DNA of 64,000 bases from an uncultured Saprospiraceae bacterium (GTDB lineage: Bacteria; Bacteroidota; Bacteroidia; Chitinophagales; Saprospiraceae). Under the pieces are notes generated by a model. That model ran no database searches. It was given only the letters and a program-made list of their open reading frames with translations, and was not told the DNA's origin. Shown piece after piece: positions 24,945-35,830 of this stretch (its first letter is position 1; every line of letters starts with the position of its first letter). The stretch is from contig CALFWO010000026.1 in the NCBI GenBank assembly GCA_937928045.1, positions 36,971 to 100,970 of the forward strand. The letters run 5' to 3'. A program made the position numbers and the translations under genes.

Positions 24945-27900
24945 ATGGAACAACCACGTACCAATCCTAATGTCTTTGATGACTTTTTCCGCGGGCTCCG
25001 CCGCAGAAGAGCTTTCAAGATTTTTATGGGCGTGTTTAGAAGGACCTTACTGTTTTTGATTGTTTTGCTTTTTGTTTTATATCTCATCCTTCAAATTAAG
25101 CCTGTTCAAAATTGGTTGGTTACAAAAGCTACCGAGCAAATCTCCGAAGGTCTTCAGACCGATGTTTCAATAGATGAAATTGATTTCAAGTTTTTCGATA
25201 AACTCGTTCTTAAGGATCTCTTCATTGCGGATCTAAATGGAGACACTTTGCTTTTTACTAAGGAACTGAATACTTCTATGTCAGCTAATTTATTGGCTCT
25301 TGTAAACGGAAGATTCGATTTAGATGAAATTCATTTGCAAGGGACAAAAATTAATCTAGATATCCGGCCTTATGAATATGAGAACAATCTTAAAAAGCTT
25401 TTAGTTAATCTAGAAAATTTTAAAAGAGATCGAGATTCGAATAAAGTGAACAAACCAATCTATTTGGATTTGCAAACAATTTCATTTGAAGATATTGAAT
25501 TGAATAATACCAATCGGTCTAGAGGATTTTATCAATTCTTTAAAATTCCATCTGGTAGTATTGGTATTGAAAAAATTGATTTATCGAATATCGAGATTTT
25601 ATTAGACAACATAGTTGTAAATAATCCTGATGTTACAATTGAACTGCATCCGGCAAAAGATACAGCAGCAGTAGGCGAAGAAATTATCGGACCAAATGGG
25701 CCTGAAAATGAAGATGAAATTTTGCCGCACATCGCATTTGAATCACTTAAAATTATTGATGGTCAATTTACTTTTAATAATATTCGACGAGATCCGGTTA
25801 AAAGTACACCCGATACTATAATCGATTATCGGCATTTATTCGCGAATGATATCAATATAGAATTAGGCGCATCAACAACCAATACTTATCTGTACGAAAC
25901 AGAACTCATTAATTTAGCGCTTAAAGAGCAATCAGGTTTTCAATTAAACCGAATGGCTTCGAAAGAAGTTAAAATAGATAATCGGAAAGCTATTTTCAAT
26001 GATATTATTTTCCAGACTCCTTATTCAACGCTGGGAGATACCATTGTCTTGAAATACCGACAATTTATGGATATTGATTATTTCAATGACAGGGTAAGAA
26101 TGGATGCGCGAATTAAGGATAGTAAAATTGCTTTGTCAGACTTGATGAATGTTGCTCCGGGTTTAAAGAACAACGCATTTTTTCAAAAGAATAAAAGAGA
26201 AGAAGTTGATATATCAGGACGATTTACAGGAAGGGTAAATAACCTTAGAGGACGTGATGTACAATTAAGATTAAACGATGGAACCAACCTTGCAGGTAAT
26301 TTCAGATCTAGAGATTTGACCATTAAAGGAGAGGAAGTGCTTAACCTAGAACTTGATTATTTTAGATCGGATATGCAGACGATCAGGTTGTTACTTCCAG
26401 ATTTTAATCCTCCGGATAACTTCGACAAGCTTGGTAAATTTGATTTTAATGGGAGGTTTGATGGTTTCTTTGCTGACTTTGTAGCCTATGGAGCCTTACA
26501 GACAGATTTGGGGGCCGCCGAAGTCGATATGCAAATGGTATTGACTCAAGGTAGAGAGTTTGCAGAGTACTCTGGGAAAATTTCTTTAGATGAATTTAAT
26601 CTTGGGGCTTGGGCCGATAATCCAGATTTTGGAGTCGTAAGTTTTCAGTCAGAAGTGGCCAAGGGATATGGACTAACATTGGAAACTGTTAATACTGAGT
26701 TGACGGCTAATATTGATGAATTCGATTTTCGAGGTTACAAGTATGAAAATGCCGTCATGGAGGGTAGAATTTCTAAGAATTTATTCGATGGAGATTTATT
26801 GATCAAGGATAAAAATGTTGATCTAACTTTCTCAGGAGCAGTTCAATTTGGTGATACTATTCCAGAATTTGATTTCTCAGCTCAAGTAACGAAATTGGAT
26901 TTAAAAGCGGTGAACCTAACTGATCGTCCAATTTCCTTTCGAGGAAATTTAGACTTAAATTTAATAGATAAGGACATCGCAAAAATTCGTGGAACAGCTC
27001 AAGGTTCAAAATTGATAGTGATTGAAACGGGAGTTGATACTTTTGTTTTGGATTCTTTAAATTTAAATACCGCACTATTGCCTAATGGTGATCGTCGACT
27101 TTCATTCTTTTCAGAAATACTAAAAGCAGAGATCAATGGAGAATATGTGCTCGATGAAATTCCGGAGGCTTTTCTCCAATATTTTGAAAAGAACTTTACC
27201 CAGTTTTCTAATCGCTTGAATATAAAGCCAAAACGAAATTTAACAGTAAATGCGAATTTTGATTATGATGTAGAAATTCCAGATTCTAAAAATTTCTTTA
27301 AACTTTTGGATCCAAAACTTGGCCGGGTTCAAGATGCGAAATTTGCCGGCGTCTTTGACACTAGAGCTTCTAAAATTGTTTTAAACCTAGATTTACCTGA
27401 ATTCAATTATGATAATTTATTTTTCAAGGAAATTATTGTTAGCATCGATGGCGACAATACTGGGAATAATGTTTATTTTGAAGTAGCCGAGTCTCAGATT
27501 AACAATATCACTTTAGAACCTATTACTTTAAGAGGTGACCTTTATAAAGATACTTTGTCTTTTCAATTGAATGCTTTGAGCTGGACATCTATCTTGGATA
27601 ATTTGCAGATGAAAGGGCTCTTTACAGTGAATGAAGAATTCTTCAATATTCAATTTTTACCCAGTGACTTAGCCATTTTTAGAGAAAAATGGAGGATAGG
27701 CGAAGACAATTACATTCGATTCGATAAAGACTATTTAGATGTTCAAAATGTAAGACTTACAAATGATAATCGATCAATAGAACTTTCATCAATAAATCAT
27801 AAAGGGTTATCTGCTCAATTAAATAATTTTGATTTTTCTATAATTGATGAATATTGGGATTACCCCCAATTAGACTTTAATGGAAATTTTGGTGTTTCTG

Positions 27901-29834
27901 CAAGTGTGGACCAGATCTTTGATTTGAGTGGTTTGCGTTTAAATGTTTCGGCTGATACACTATATGTGAATGGAGAAGACTGGGGAGTGATGCAATTAAA
28001 TGCTCAAGCGCCTAATATCAAAAGTGAAGCTTACGCTTACTTTAGTATTACACAATCAGATGGACAGCTCACTGCAGAAGGTAATGTCATTCCTCCGGCA
28101 TTGCGTAAGACCAAAGACAATAGTAAATTTCCGGGGATCGATTTTGATGTGTCAGTAAATAGATTTCCGGTTCATATCGCAGAGTACTGGCTAGGTAATG
28201 GCATATCCAATACCACCGGAAATTTTGATGCCGGATGGAAATTGACCGGGCCTTTAAATAACATTGAAGTAGACGGAGATATTAGGATTTATGATGCCGC
28301 GGTTACGATTGACATCCTGAAAACAAGATATTTTATTGACGACGACCGCGCAAAAGTGAATAGCTTTTTGTTCGACGTGACTGGAGCCACCATCACAGAT
28401 GAATTAGGTAATGTTGCCAATCTCAAGGGCGGAATTACACATGACCATTTGCGTAATTTGGGTTTAGATGTGGTAATGAGTTCCAATAATTTTCTGGCAT
28501 TAAATACGAACAAAAACGATAATAAAACTTTTTATGGGTATGCGATTGCCGATGGTGATGTGAAATTTACTGGCTCTTTCAAAAAGCCAAATATATTAAT
28601 AGATGCTGCACCTAAGCCTGGAACTAATATAATCATTCCAGTGAATGATGAGCGAGAAGCTTCTGAAGTTACCTTCATAGATTTTATTGATAAGTCAGAT
28701 ACTATTTCATCCATTACACAGGCTACCGAGTTACTTGGAGTTTATATGGATATGAAATTAGCATTGAATGATAATGCCTTGATGGAATTGGTTTTTGATG
28801 AAAAGTCTGGTGATATAATTAAAGGTCGTGGCAATGGTGATGTTCAATTGATTTTAGACAGGCAAGGTGAATTTACGATGAACGGGAATTACTTCATTAA
28901 TTCTGGGCAGTATTTATTTACAGCATTTTCATTGGTCAATAAACCTTTTGAAATCCAGGAGGGAGGATCTATTTTTTGGACGGGCGATCCATACAATGCT
29001 GAAATAAATATCGATGCGGATTACCTTGGCGTAAAAGCCTCTGTTTACAATTTCATTTCTGAATATCCAGATTTAGAGCAAAAAGAACAATTAAAACTTG
29101 AAGCACGTCAGCCAGTTAATATTGATCTATCGATGAATCTCAGCGGAGAATTATTGTCGCCAAAAATTTTGTTCAGTCTCGGATTTCCTTCCCTGACTGG
29201 TGAGCTAAGAAATTATGTTGATAATAAATTAGTAAATATTAATCGAAATCCAAATGAACTTAATCGACAAGTTTTTGGATTAATTACTTTGGGAAGTTTT
29301 ATACCTAGTAATCAAGGACTTTTTGCTGGAAACTCTGTTGGTACTATCGCTGCGAATACCCTAAGTGAATTTATTTCTTCTCAGCTTTCTTCATTTATTA
29401 CAGATTTTTTTGCGGATAAAATCAAAGAAGGGAAATTTATAACAGGAGTTGAATTCGCTGTAGGTTACGATAGAATTGAAGGAAGTTTTTCTAGTGCTGA
29501 TCCGACCCAATACAATAACATTGGTGTTCGACCAAAAGTCTATTTAGCTGATGGACGTGTTTCTATTGAAGCTGGAGGCGGTGTTAATTTTGGGCAGGGA
29601 GCAACCACCACTTATTTTGGTGGAGACTTAATAGTAGAGTGGGCAATTTCGGAAGACAGGAGATTCAAAATAAAAGGATTCACACTTTATGATTCAAATG
29701 TACTAGGCGCCAGAAATCAATCTGGTGTTGGTTTGACTTATCGAAGAGAAGGTGACAGCTTGAAAGAATTACTTTCGCGTAAAAAGAAGATCAAAGCTAA
29801 AGCGAAAAAAGAAGACCCAGTTTTGGAAAACTAA
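24945..29834 (+). CDS. TamB-like translocation/assembly protein (AsmA superfamily)
   Basis: A 1629-residue inner-membrane-anchored protein. One hydrophobic helix (about residues 31-52) follows a basic, arginine-rich N-terminus. The rest is a very long beta-rich repetitive region typical of bridge-like AsmA/TamB proteins, and a C-terminal TamB (DUF490) domain is visible from about residue 1290, with FTMNGNYFINSGQYLFTAF, EIQEGGSIFWTGDP and LFSLGFPSLTG. TamB family members link inner and outer membranes and assist outer-membrane assembly or phospholipid transport. The ATG giving MEQPRTNPN is chosen over a TTG three bases upstream. It ends 7 bp from convergent aroC. Confidence 0.9.
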   Translation: MEQPRTNPNVFDDFFRGLRRRRAFKIFMGVFRRTLLFLIVLLFVLYLILQIKPVQNWLVTKATEQISEGLQTDVSIDEIDFKFFDKLVLKDLFIADLNGDTLLFTKELNTSMSANLLALVNGRFDLDEIHLQGTKINLDIRPYEYENNLKKLLVNLENFKRDRDSNKVNKPIYLDLQTISFEDIELNNTNRSRGFYQFFKIPSGSIGIEKIDLSNIEILLDNIVVNNPDVTIELHPAKDTAAVGEEIIGPNGPENEDEILPHIAFESLKIIDGQFTFNNIRRDPVKSTPDTIIDYRHLFANDINIELGASTTNTYLYETELINLALKEQSGFQLNRMASKEVKIDNRKAIFNDIIFQTPYSTLGDTIVLKYRQFMDIDYFNDRVRMDARIKDSKIALSDLMNVAPGLKNNAFFQKNKREEVDISGRFTGRVNNLRGRDVQLRLNDGTNLAGNFRSRDLTIKGEEVLNLELDYFRSDMQTIRLLLPDFNPPDNFDKLGKFDFNGRFDGFFADFVAYGALQTDLGAAEVDMQMVLTQGREFAEYSGKISLDEFNLGAWADNPDFGVVSFQSEVAKGYGLTLETVNTELTANIDEFDFRGYKYENAVMEGRISKNLFDGDLLIKDKNVDLTFSGAVQFGDTIPEFDFSAQVTKLDLKAVNLTDRPISFRGNLDLNLIDKDIAKIRGTAQGSKLIVIETGVDTFVLDSLNLNTALLPNGDRRLSFFSEILKAEINGEYVLDEIPEAFLQYFEKNFTQFSNRLNIKPKRNLTVNANFDYDVEIPDSKNFFKLLDPKLGRVQDAKFAGVFDTRASKIVLNLDLPEFNYDNLFFKEIIVSIDGDNTGNNVYFEVAESQINNITLEPITLRGDLYKDTLSFQLNALSWTSILDNLQMKGLFTVNEEFFNIQFLPSDLAIFREKWRIGEDNYIRFDKDYLDVQNVRLTNDNRSIELSSINHKGLSAQLNNFDFSIIDEYWDYPQLDFNGNFGVSASVDQIFDLSGLRLNVSADTLYVNGEDWGVMQLNAQAPNIKSEAYAYFSITQSDGQLTAEGNVIPPALRKTKDNSKFPGIDFDVSVNRFPVHIAEYWLGNGISNTTGNFDAGWKLTGPLNNIEVDGDIRIYDAAVTIDILKTRYFIDDDRAKVNSFLFDVTGATITDELGNVANLKGGITHDHLRNLGLDVVMSSNNFLALNTNKNDNKTFYGYAIADGDVKFTGSFKKPNILIDAAPKPGTNIIIPVNDEREASEVTFIDFIDKSDTISSITQATELLGVYMDMKLALNDNALMELVFDEKSGDIIKGRGNGDVQLILDRQGEFTMNGNYFINSGQYLFTAFSLVNKPFEIQEGGSIFWTGDPYNAEINIDADYLGVKASVYNFISEYPDLEQKEQLKLEARQPVNIDLSMNLSGELLSPKILFSLGFPSLTGELRNYVDNKLVNINRNPNELNRQVFGLITLGSFIPSNQGLFAGNSVGTIAANTLSEFISSQLSSFITDFFADKIKEGKFITGVEFAVGYDRIEGSFSSADPTQYNNIGVRPKVYLADGRVSIEAGGGVNFGQGATTTYFGGDLIVEWAISEDRRFKIKGFTLYDSNVLGARNQSGVGLTYRREGDSLKELLSRKKKIKAKAKKEDPVLEN

Positions 29835-29841
29835 CGGCGTT

Positions 29842-30924
29842 TTAAATCTTATCCATTCTTTTTCTCAATATAAAATCCGCAATTACCAGAGCGGCCATAG
29901 CGTCTACAATAGGTACTGCCCTTGGTAGTACGCATGGATCATGTCTTCCTTTTCCAGAAACGATTGTTTTATTTCCTTCTTGATCAATACTTTCTTGATC
30001 CTTTATAATTGTGGCTACCGGTTTGAATGCAACTTTGAAATCGATATTCATACCATTGCTAATACCACCTTGAATACCTCCCGAATGATTTGTTTTGGTT
30101 TTTGTTTCGCCATTTTCATTGCTGAAAAATTCATCATTGTGTTGGGATCCTAACATTGAGGTACCTTCAAACCCCGATCCATATTCGAAGCCTTTGCATG
30201 CATTGATGCTGAGCATGGCTTGTCCCAATACCGCATGTAATTTATCAAAGACTGGTTCGCCCAAACCTACAGGAAGACCGGAAATTTGCCCTGAAATTAC
30301 ACCGCCAATGGTGTCCCCATTTTTTTTCGTCCGTAAAATTAAATTCTCCATCGCAACAGCTGTCTGCGGATCAGGACATCTTACCGAATTACTGTCTATC
30401 AAGCTCAGATCGAGTTTTGATTTATTAAGCAATAGTTTCATTTCTCCAACGCTATGTACCCAAGAATGAATGGTTATTCCTTGTTGGACTAAGAATATTT
30501 TAGCTATTGCTCCGGCAGCAACCCTCGCTGCAGTCTCCCTAGCTGAACTCCTTCCGCCTCCTCGATAATCTCGATGGCCATACTTTTGCTCATAAGTATA
30601 ATCTGCATGAGAAGGGCGATACTTTGCCGCAATATGACTGTAATCTTTGGATTTTGCATCTTTGTTGCGAATGACCATGCTGATTGGTGTCCCTGTCGTT
30701 TTTCCTTCAAAAAGACCAGAAAGAATTTCAACATCATCACCTTCTTTGCGTTGGGTAACAATTTTCGATTGACCTGGCTTTCTTCGGTCTAATTCCTTTT
30801 GAATCAGCGCTATATCAATATCTAATCCGGCTGGAACACCATCCAGTATGCACCCAATTGCTTTTCCATGAGATTCTCCAAAGGTGGTGAGCTTCCAAAT
30901 TTTTCCAAAACTATTTCCTGGCAT
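29842..30924 (-). CDS. aroC: Chorismate synthase
   Basis: This FMN-dependent enzyme converts 5-enolpyruvylshikimate-3-phosphate to chorismate, the last shikimate-pathway step. The 360 residues carry all signatures: [13 protein letters not shown] at the start, [40 protein letters not shown], and the late [20 protein letters not shown]. It is cytosolic and apparently monocistronic, divergent from mutS2. Confidence 0.97.
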   Translation of the reverse strand: MPGNSFGKIWKLTTFGESHGKAIGCILDGVPAGLDIDIALIQKELDRRKPGQSKIVTQRKEGDDVEILSGLFEGKTTGTPISMVIRNKDAKSKDYSHIAAKYRPSHADYTYEQKYGHRDYRGGGRSSARETAARVAAGAIAKIFLVQQGITIHSWVHSVGEMKLLLNKSKLDLSLIDSNSVRCPDPQTAVAMENLILRTKKNGDTIGGVISGQISGLPVGLGEPVFDKLHAVLGQAMLSINACKGFEYGSGFEGTSMLGSQHNDEFFSNENGETKTKTNHSGGIQGGISNGMNIDFKVAFKPVATIIKDQESIDQEGNKTIVSGKGRHDPCVLPRAVPIVDAMAALVIADFILRKRMDKI

Positions 30925-31046
30925 ACCGGTTAATTTCTAAGAAAGTCAAAATATCCATCAAAATTGGAATTATTTAGTGGACTTCAGGGGTTAGTGCAAA
31001 AGAAATTGGAAAAGATTGGTGAAAAGCCATTTTTCTCCCTCATTTT

Positions 31047-31067
31047 ATAAGCACTAAGCTTATTTTT
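31047..31067 (+). terminator. Terminator-like hairpin in the aroC-mutS2 spacer
   Basis: ATAAGC and GCTTAT form a 6-bp stem around a 5-base loop, followed directly by T-rich sequence, on the plus strand. Both flanking genes are transcribed away from this spacer, so it could end a short leader or small RNA; chance formation in AT-rich DNA is also possible. Confidence 0.35.
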
Positions 31068-31114
31068 GCACCAGCTATCCTAGAGTCTTCTATCAAGATC
31101 CTATTATAGCAGCG

Positions 31115-31122
31115 TAAATTTG
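31115..31122 (+). promoter_or_regulatory. Candidate -7 element upstream of mutS2
   Basis: TAAATTTG fits TAnnTTTG exactly and lies 48 bp upstream of the mutS2 ATG, after the hairpin in the same spacer. No convincing -33 element accompanies it. Confidence 0.4.
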
Positions 31123-31170
31123 TGGGTAATTTTTGTCTAAATCAAATTTCCCAGCTACAGAAATAATATA

Positions 31171-33558
31171 ATGGTAATTGAGCCGCAGGATTTATACGAG
31201 AAGTTAGAGTTTGATAAGATATTGGAGTTGGTTCAACTAAAGTGTTCCGGGGAATTGGCCCGTGATGCTTTTAAAGTCTTGACGCCAAATACTGACTATT
31301 CCATCATCGAAAAAAATCTAAAGGAGACCGCTTCCGCGTCCAAGGGAATAGATGAATCTGAAGCTATTCCAATGTTCGGCTATGAAAACGTAGATTCTGA
31401 TCTGGAATTTTTAAGTGTCGAAGGATCAGTCTTGGCAGAGGAGAGTTTAATTCGTTTGCATAAAATTTTATGGATTTCGGATCGTTTGTTCAAGTACTTT
31501 TCTCCGGGAAGAAAGAAAAAGTATGCGCCATTATTCGAACGCATAAGACACTTGGATTACGATGAGGAGTTGAGTAAGGAGATAAAAAAAGTGGTGGATG
31601 ACGAAGGCAATATTCGACCAGACGCTTCTGAATTATTGCAAACCATACGAAGAAAGATTAGTTCAAAGCAGATCGATTTAGATAAGTCATTCCGCAAGTT
31701 GGTTTCGAGTTATAGAAAAAACGGTTGGTTAACTGATAGCTCTGAGAGTATTCGAAATGGACGTAGAGTATTAAGTGTGCCGGCTGAATTCAAGCGGAAA
31801 ATAAAGGGAATTATCCATGATGAATCTACAACAGGAAGAACAGCATTTATAGAACCCGAAGCGATCATAACGATTAACAATGATATCTTTGATTTACAGA
31901 CGGAAGAGCGTCGAGAAATTTATAGGATTCTAAAAGATCTTTCCGGATTACTCCGCCCATATGGAAATCTAATTGGTCAATACCAAGAAGTGATTGTTCA
32001 GCTCGATATGATCTTGGCAAAGGCTTTGTTCGCAAGAGATTATAATGGAACAGCTCCAGTACTTCTTGAAAAACCACACATCGGTTGGAAAGGTGCTTTT
32101 CATCCTCTTTTATATTTAAAGAATAAGTCTGTCAACAAAGAGACCGTTGCATTCAATTTGGAATTGCATGGACAGAATCGACTTCTATTGCTTTCAGGTC
32201 CAAATGCTGGTGGCAAGTCTATCACCATGAAGTCGCTTGGGTTACTGCAGTTGATGGTACAATCAGGATTTTTAACACCGGCAGATGAAAAGTCGAAGGT
32301 TGGGATTTTTAAAACCTTTTGCGCAGATATTGGAGATCAACAATCGATTGAAGATGATCTGTCGACTTATTCTAGTCGTTTGAAAAACATGAGACTTTTC
32401 ATTGAGAAAAGTGATGAAAACACCATGGTCTTGATTGATGAATTTGGCTCGGGCACAGATCCTAAGATTGGAGGAGCTATTGCGGAGGCAATTCTTAAAT
32501 ATTTGCATCAGAAAAGAGTCTATGGATTAATCACTACGCATTATCCTAATTTAAAAATATTTGCCTTTAAGACCAAAGGAATTGTCAATGGATCAATGAC
32601 CTTTGATAAAGAAAATCTTTCTCCAACCTACCAATTGAAAGTAGGAACACCTGGATCTTCTTATGCTTATGAAATTGCTCAGAAAAGTGGATTGCCTAAG
32701 GAGGTTTTAAATTATGCCAGAAGAAAAACAGGTAAAAATGAAAAGGCCGTAGATGAGTTATTGGTTAATTTGCAAAATGAACATCAAGAACTCAAAGAGA
32801 AAATCAGCAAGTTGGACATGCGTGAAGCTCAATTGTCCAAGTTGATTAAAAACTATGAGCAACTTCAAAAAGATCTAGAAATAAGAAGAAAGCAAATCAA
32901 GTTAGATGCCAAGGAGAATGATTTGCAACAAGTCGCAAGAGAAAATCGCCAGTTTGAAAATTTAATCAGAGAAATTAGAGAGGAAAAAAATATTGAAAAA
33001 GCTAAAGCGACAGCAGCGAAGATCCGGGGCAAGAAACACGAGCTTAAAGAAAAGGTAAATGAGTTAAGAGAGGATGTCTACTACAAGCCAACAGAAAAGT
33101 ATAAAGACAAACCATTAGAGGTCGGAGATTTTGTAAAGCTTAGAACTGGAGGTGGGGCCGGGAAAATAGAAATTATAAAAAAGGACAAAGCGGTGGTTGT
33201 CATGGGTCTTATGAAAATGACCACGAAGCTTAGGGATTTGATTCATGCCAATGCGCCGTTAGAACTGAATAAACAAAATTCAGTAACAATGGATACCATG
33301 GATGGAGGTCCAACGTTTGAATCTAAAATTGATTTACGGGGTCTAACGATAGAAGAATCTCTTAAATTAATGGAAGCATTTGTTGATAAGGCCTTGGTTA
33401 GTTCGGCTACACAGCTTAGGATTGTCCATGGTAAGGGAACAGGAGCTTTGAGAAAGGCTGTGAGGCGGAAACTAAAGGAGTACAAAGATCTTGGAGATGT
33501 GTATCATCCAAAAAGAGAGGAGGGTGGCGATGGGGTTACTATTGTGGAGATGGAGTAG
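31171..33558 (+). CDS. mutS2: MutS2 family endonuclease/ATPase
   Basis: A 795-residue MutS2 protein. It lacks the mismatch-recognition N-domain of MutS and has, in order, core/clamp helices, an ABC-type ATPase with Walker A SGPNAGGKSITMK (about residues 342-354) and Walker B MVLIDEFGSGTDP, a long coiled coil (about 510-630), a KOW-like segment (GDFVKLRTGGGAGKIE), and a C-terminal Smr nuclease domain with IDLRGLTIEE and IVHGKGTGALR. Members suppress recombination and, in some species, act on stalled or collided ribosomes. Length and domain order are normal. Confidence 0.96.
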   Translation: MVIEPQDLYEKLEFDKILELVQLKCSGELARDAFKVLTPNTDYSIIEKNLKETASASKGIDESEAIPMFGYENVDSDLEFLSVEGSVLAEESLIRLHKILWISDRLFKYFSPGRKKKYAPLFERIRHLDYDEELSKEIKKVVDDEGNIRPDASELLQTIRRKISSKQIDLDKSFRKLVSSYRKNGWLTDSSESIRNGRRVLSVPAEFKRKIKGIIHDESTTGRTAFIEPEAIITINNDIFDLQTEERREIYRILKDLSGLLRPYGNLIGQYQEVIVQLDMILAKALFARDYNGTAPVLLEKPHIGWKGAFHPLLYLKNKSVNKETVAFNLELHGQNRLLLLSGPNAGGKSITMKSLGLLQLMVQSGFLTPADEKSKVGIFKTFCADIGDQQSIEDDLSTYSSRLKNMRLFIEKSDENTMVLIDEFGSGTDPKIGGAIAEAILKYLHQKRVYGLITTHYPNLKIFAFKTKGIVNGSMTFDKENLSPTYQLKVGTPGSSYAYEIAQKSGLPKEVLNYARRKTGKNEKAVDELLVNLQNEHQELKEKISKLDMREAQLSKLIKNYEQLQKDLEIRRKQIKLDAKENDLQQVARENRQFENLIREIREEKNIEKAKATAAKIRGKKHELKEKVNELREDVYYKPTEKYKDKPLEVGDFVKLRTGGGAGKIEIIKKDKAVVVMGLMKMTTKLRDLIHANAPLELNKQNSVTMDTMDGGPTFESKIDLRGLTIEESLKLMEAFVDKALVSSATQLRIVHGKGTGALRKAVRRKLKEYKDLGDVYHPKREEGGDGVTIVEME

Positions 33559-33585
33559 TGTTGGGTTTGAGTTAAGGCTGGTAGT

Positions 33586-33620
33586 AAAACAAAAGAGGGG
33601 AAAGTTAAATTTTCCCTCTT
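33586..33620 (-). terminator. Hairpin terminator between mutS2 and the minus-strand lipoprotein gene
   Basis: AAGAGGG pairs with CCCTCTT. Read on the minus strand, the stem is followed by TTTTGTTTT, a good U-tract for the upstream metallopeptidase-like gene. It may also slow transcription coming from mutS2. Confidence 0.65.
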
Positions 33621-33661
33621 AAAATTTAGACATATACTTATAGCAATCAAGTACCAAATTT

Positions 33662-35161
33662 TTATTCTTTATACTTTTTATATTGACTCCTGCATCCAAA
33701 AATTAAAGATCCGATAGTCCAACAGGTGTCGATTGTATTGATGTATTTTTCTTTTTCTGTTCCGGAATAGGTCACGAAAACTTGACCTTCTCCAAATGAA
33801 TCAATTTTTTTCTTGATATCTTTTCTGCCATATAATTTTATTGTATCGTTGCTAATTGAATCCGTCTTGACAAACGTCCATCCGTACAATTCACTTGGCG
33901 GCATGAAATCTGGGAGCTTAACTAGGGTCAATTCATTTTTTAAATCTCGTGAATCATTCATTATTAGTTTGACAGTTTTTTTAAGATCATTTAATCTTCT
34001 GTTGTAGTATTTTTTTGGATTTACTTTTGTTCCTTTACATAAATAATCAGCCTCAAGTTTTAGTCTTTTTTCATAAAATTCTGATGAATATATCCAGACT
34101 TTCAAAAACTTTTGGGACAATAAAAGCAGCTCTCTTTTCCTTAGAGAATCAGCGTTTGATTTTGAAGTATTAAGATCTAGATTTTTCTCTGCGTTGAAAG
34201 AAACATTAATTCTTGATTGCTGTTCAACATAGGATTCCTCTAGTTGAGTTAGAGAATCAATTTCTACATCTATTGCGGAACATTTAATTAAATCTACTAT
34301 CCTTCTGCATATAGAGGTTATTAGATCTAATTCTAAGTTCGTAATATCATTTAAAATCATATCAATATCTTCTTTATTGAACTCCGGTATTTCGCAACAT
34401 TCGATAATTGATGCAGACAATGAATCGACAATATCTTTTGGGTATTTATTAATACAATTATCCTTTTCCGGATAAACTTTTGTCTGAATCCAACTATACT
34501 GGTTTTCAGTTAGCATTATATTAAAAGGAATGCTATAAGCCTCGGACATTAGATTTGAGCAATAAATGCTATCGTTTTCGCATTCATAGCGTTTAAGAAA
34601 ATCGACATTGACGTGGTTATCTTCTTCTTCATAATCTAATATCGCATGTACAAATTCATGTAATAGTATGGTGACAAGGCCTTGTTTGGATTTTGGAATG
34701 TATATAAATTTTCGAACGAAATCGTAATTAGGATTGCCTCTAAACTCTCTGTCCAAAAAAAGATTTAAAGACGATGCCCTTGGCGGTGAAAAAGAGTTTA
34801 ACCAGTCCTCATAAAATTCATCACCATTAGGATGGTATTCAATATTACCATCCCAACTGAAATAGTAATTTAACTCTAAATTTCTACAAAGATTGTTTAA
34901 AAGAATAATATCTTCCTTTAAAGTATTTTCAACATAAAAGGTAGTTGTGGCATCCGAACTATAGGCAAAAAGATTTATTGAAATTCTTTCAATGGTATCA
35001 TTTATAGGATTGTTTCTATCGGGGATCAACGCTCTTTTGGAGGAAAGAGCGTGTTCATTCTGATAGTTAGTTTCGTTAGTTGTTTTTTCAGACGAGTTAC
35101 AGGCAAAACAGTAGATTATAATATAGGCAATAAGAATGAAGCCAGATTTTTTAGCGTACAT
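33662..35161 (-). CDS. Putative lipoprotein metallopeptidase with HExxH motif
   Basis: A 499-residue protein with a hydrophobic N-terminus ending YCFAC, a plausible though non-ideal lipobox (Cys21). Residues 168-172 read HEFVH within VTILLHEFVHAILDYEEE, a zincin motif in a suitable helix; Glu207 in LMSEAYS could be the third zinc ligand as in gluzincins. The C-terminal half is helical with a coiled-coil feel. No named family is recognised, so peptidase activity is inferred from the motif. It follows the next lipoprotein gene by 15 bp on the same strand, opposite the CHAT-domain gene. Confidence 0.72.
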   Translation of the reverse strand: MYAKKSGFILIAYIIIYCFACNSSEKTTNETNYQNEHALSSKRALIPDRNNPINDTIERISINLFAYSSDATTTFYVENTLKEDIILLNNLCRNLELNYYFSWDGNIEYHPNGDEFYEDWLNSFSPPRASSLNLFLDREFRGNPNYDFVRKFIYIPKSKQGLVTILLHEFVHAILDYEEEDNHVNVDFLKRYECENDSIYCSNLMSEAYSIPFNIMLTENQYSWIQTKVYPEKDNCINKYPKDIVDSLSASIIECCEIPEFNKEDIDMILNDITNLELDLITSICRRIVDLIKCSAIDVEIDSLTQLEESYVEQQSRINVSFNAEKNLDLNTSKSNADSLRKRELLLLSQKFLKVWIYSSEFYEKRLKLEADYLCKGTKVNPKKYYNRRLNDLKKTVKLIMNDSRDLKNELTLVKLPDFMPPSELYGWTFVKTDSISNDTIKLYGRKDIKKKIDSFGEGQVFVTYSGTEKEKYINTIDTCWTIGSLIFGCRSQYKKYKE

Positions 35162-35176
35162 CGGGAATGATTTAGT

Positions 35177-35830
35177 TTAATTTATACATGGACCATTACC
35201 ATGTCTGTGACAAGTGTCAATGTCTGTTATTTCTTTTGTTTCATTGTCAAATTCTACCCACAACAGTTTTGGGAAAGAAGTAAGCGATTCAATAAAATTC
35301 AGTACAGAATCATCTCCTTTCAGAATAATTGGTTCTGAATTTCTTCCAATGCTAAATTCCCAGCTGTTAAATTCTTCTCCTTGGGTTTTTAGGTTTCTTC
35401 CTGTCATTAAATGAATCTCACTATGAATTGGCTGATTTTTGCTGCCGTGATTATAAAATCCATGCCAAGGGATATGCGTAAAAGGTTTTCTTTTGTAAAG
35501 ATCATCCATTTTTGCAGTCGTGATTTTATGTGCAATTGGAATTTCGTAATCTGTATATTTTACTTTGAAAAAAAGTGTGTCGTACAAATTTACTCTAGAA
35601 AATTTATTTAAGGTATCTTTATAAAGTGTTAGGTAAGATCCTTCTTCATGATTATTTGTCATTTCTAAAAATCCAAAATCTTCTCCTTGTGCAACACTCA
35701 CCACAACACCTCTGACATATTTGTCATTGAACATTGGTTTTCCTGGTAAGAATTTTTCACAACAATTGGTAAAGAGAACTGGGATCGAAAAAATACACAA
35801 GAATTGGAGTAAATAGTTAGTTTTAAGCAT
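35177..35830 (-). CDS. Hypothetical lipoprotein
   Basis: A 217-residue protein with a typical lipoprotein signal (LFTNC, Cys 23). The mature region is beta-rich with a C-terminal Cys/His-containing tail (DTCHRHGNGPC). No family is recognised. It is the first gene of a two-gene minus-strand unit with the HExxH lipoprotein, and its start codon overlaps that of the divergent CHAT gene by two base pairs, so the two transcripts must have overlapping 5' ends or starts must be shifted slightly. Confidence 0.68.
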   Translation of the reverse strand: MLKTNYLLQFLCIFSIPVLFTNCCEKFLPGKPMFNDKYVRGVVVSVAQGEDFGFLEMTNNHEEGSYLTLYKDTLNKFSRVNLYDTLFFKVKYTDYEIPIAHKITTAKMDDLYKRKPFTHIPWHGFYNHGSKNQPIHSEIHLMTGRNLKTQGEEFNSWEFSIGRNSEPIILKGDDSVLNFIESLTSFPKLLWVEFDNETKEITDIDTCHRHGNGPCIN

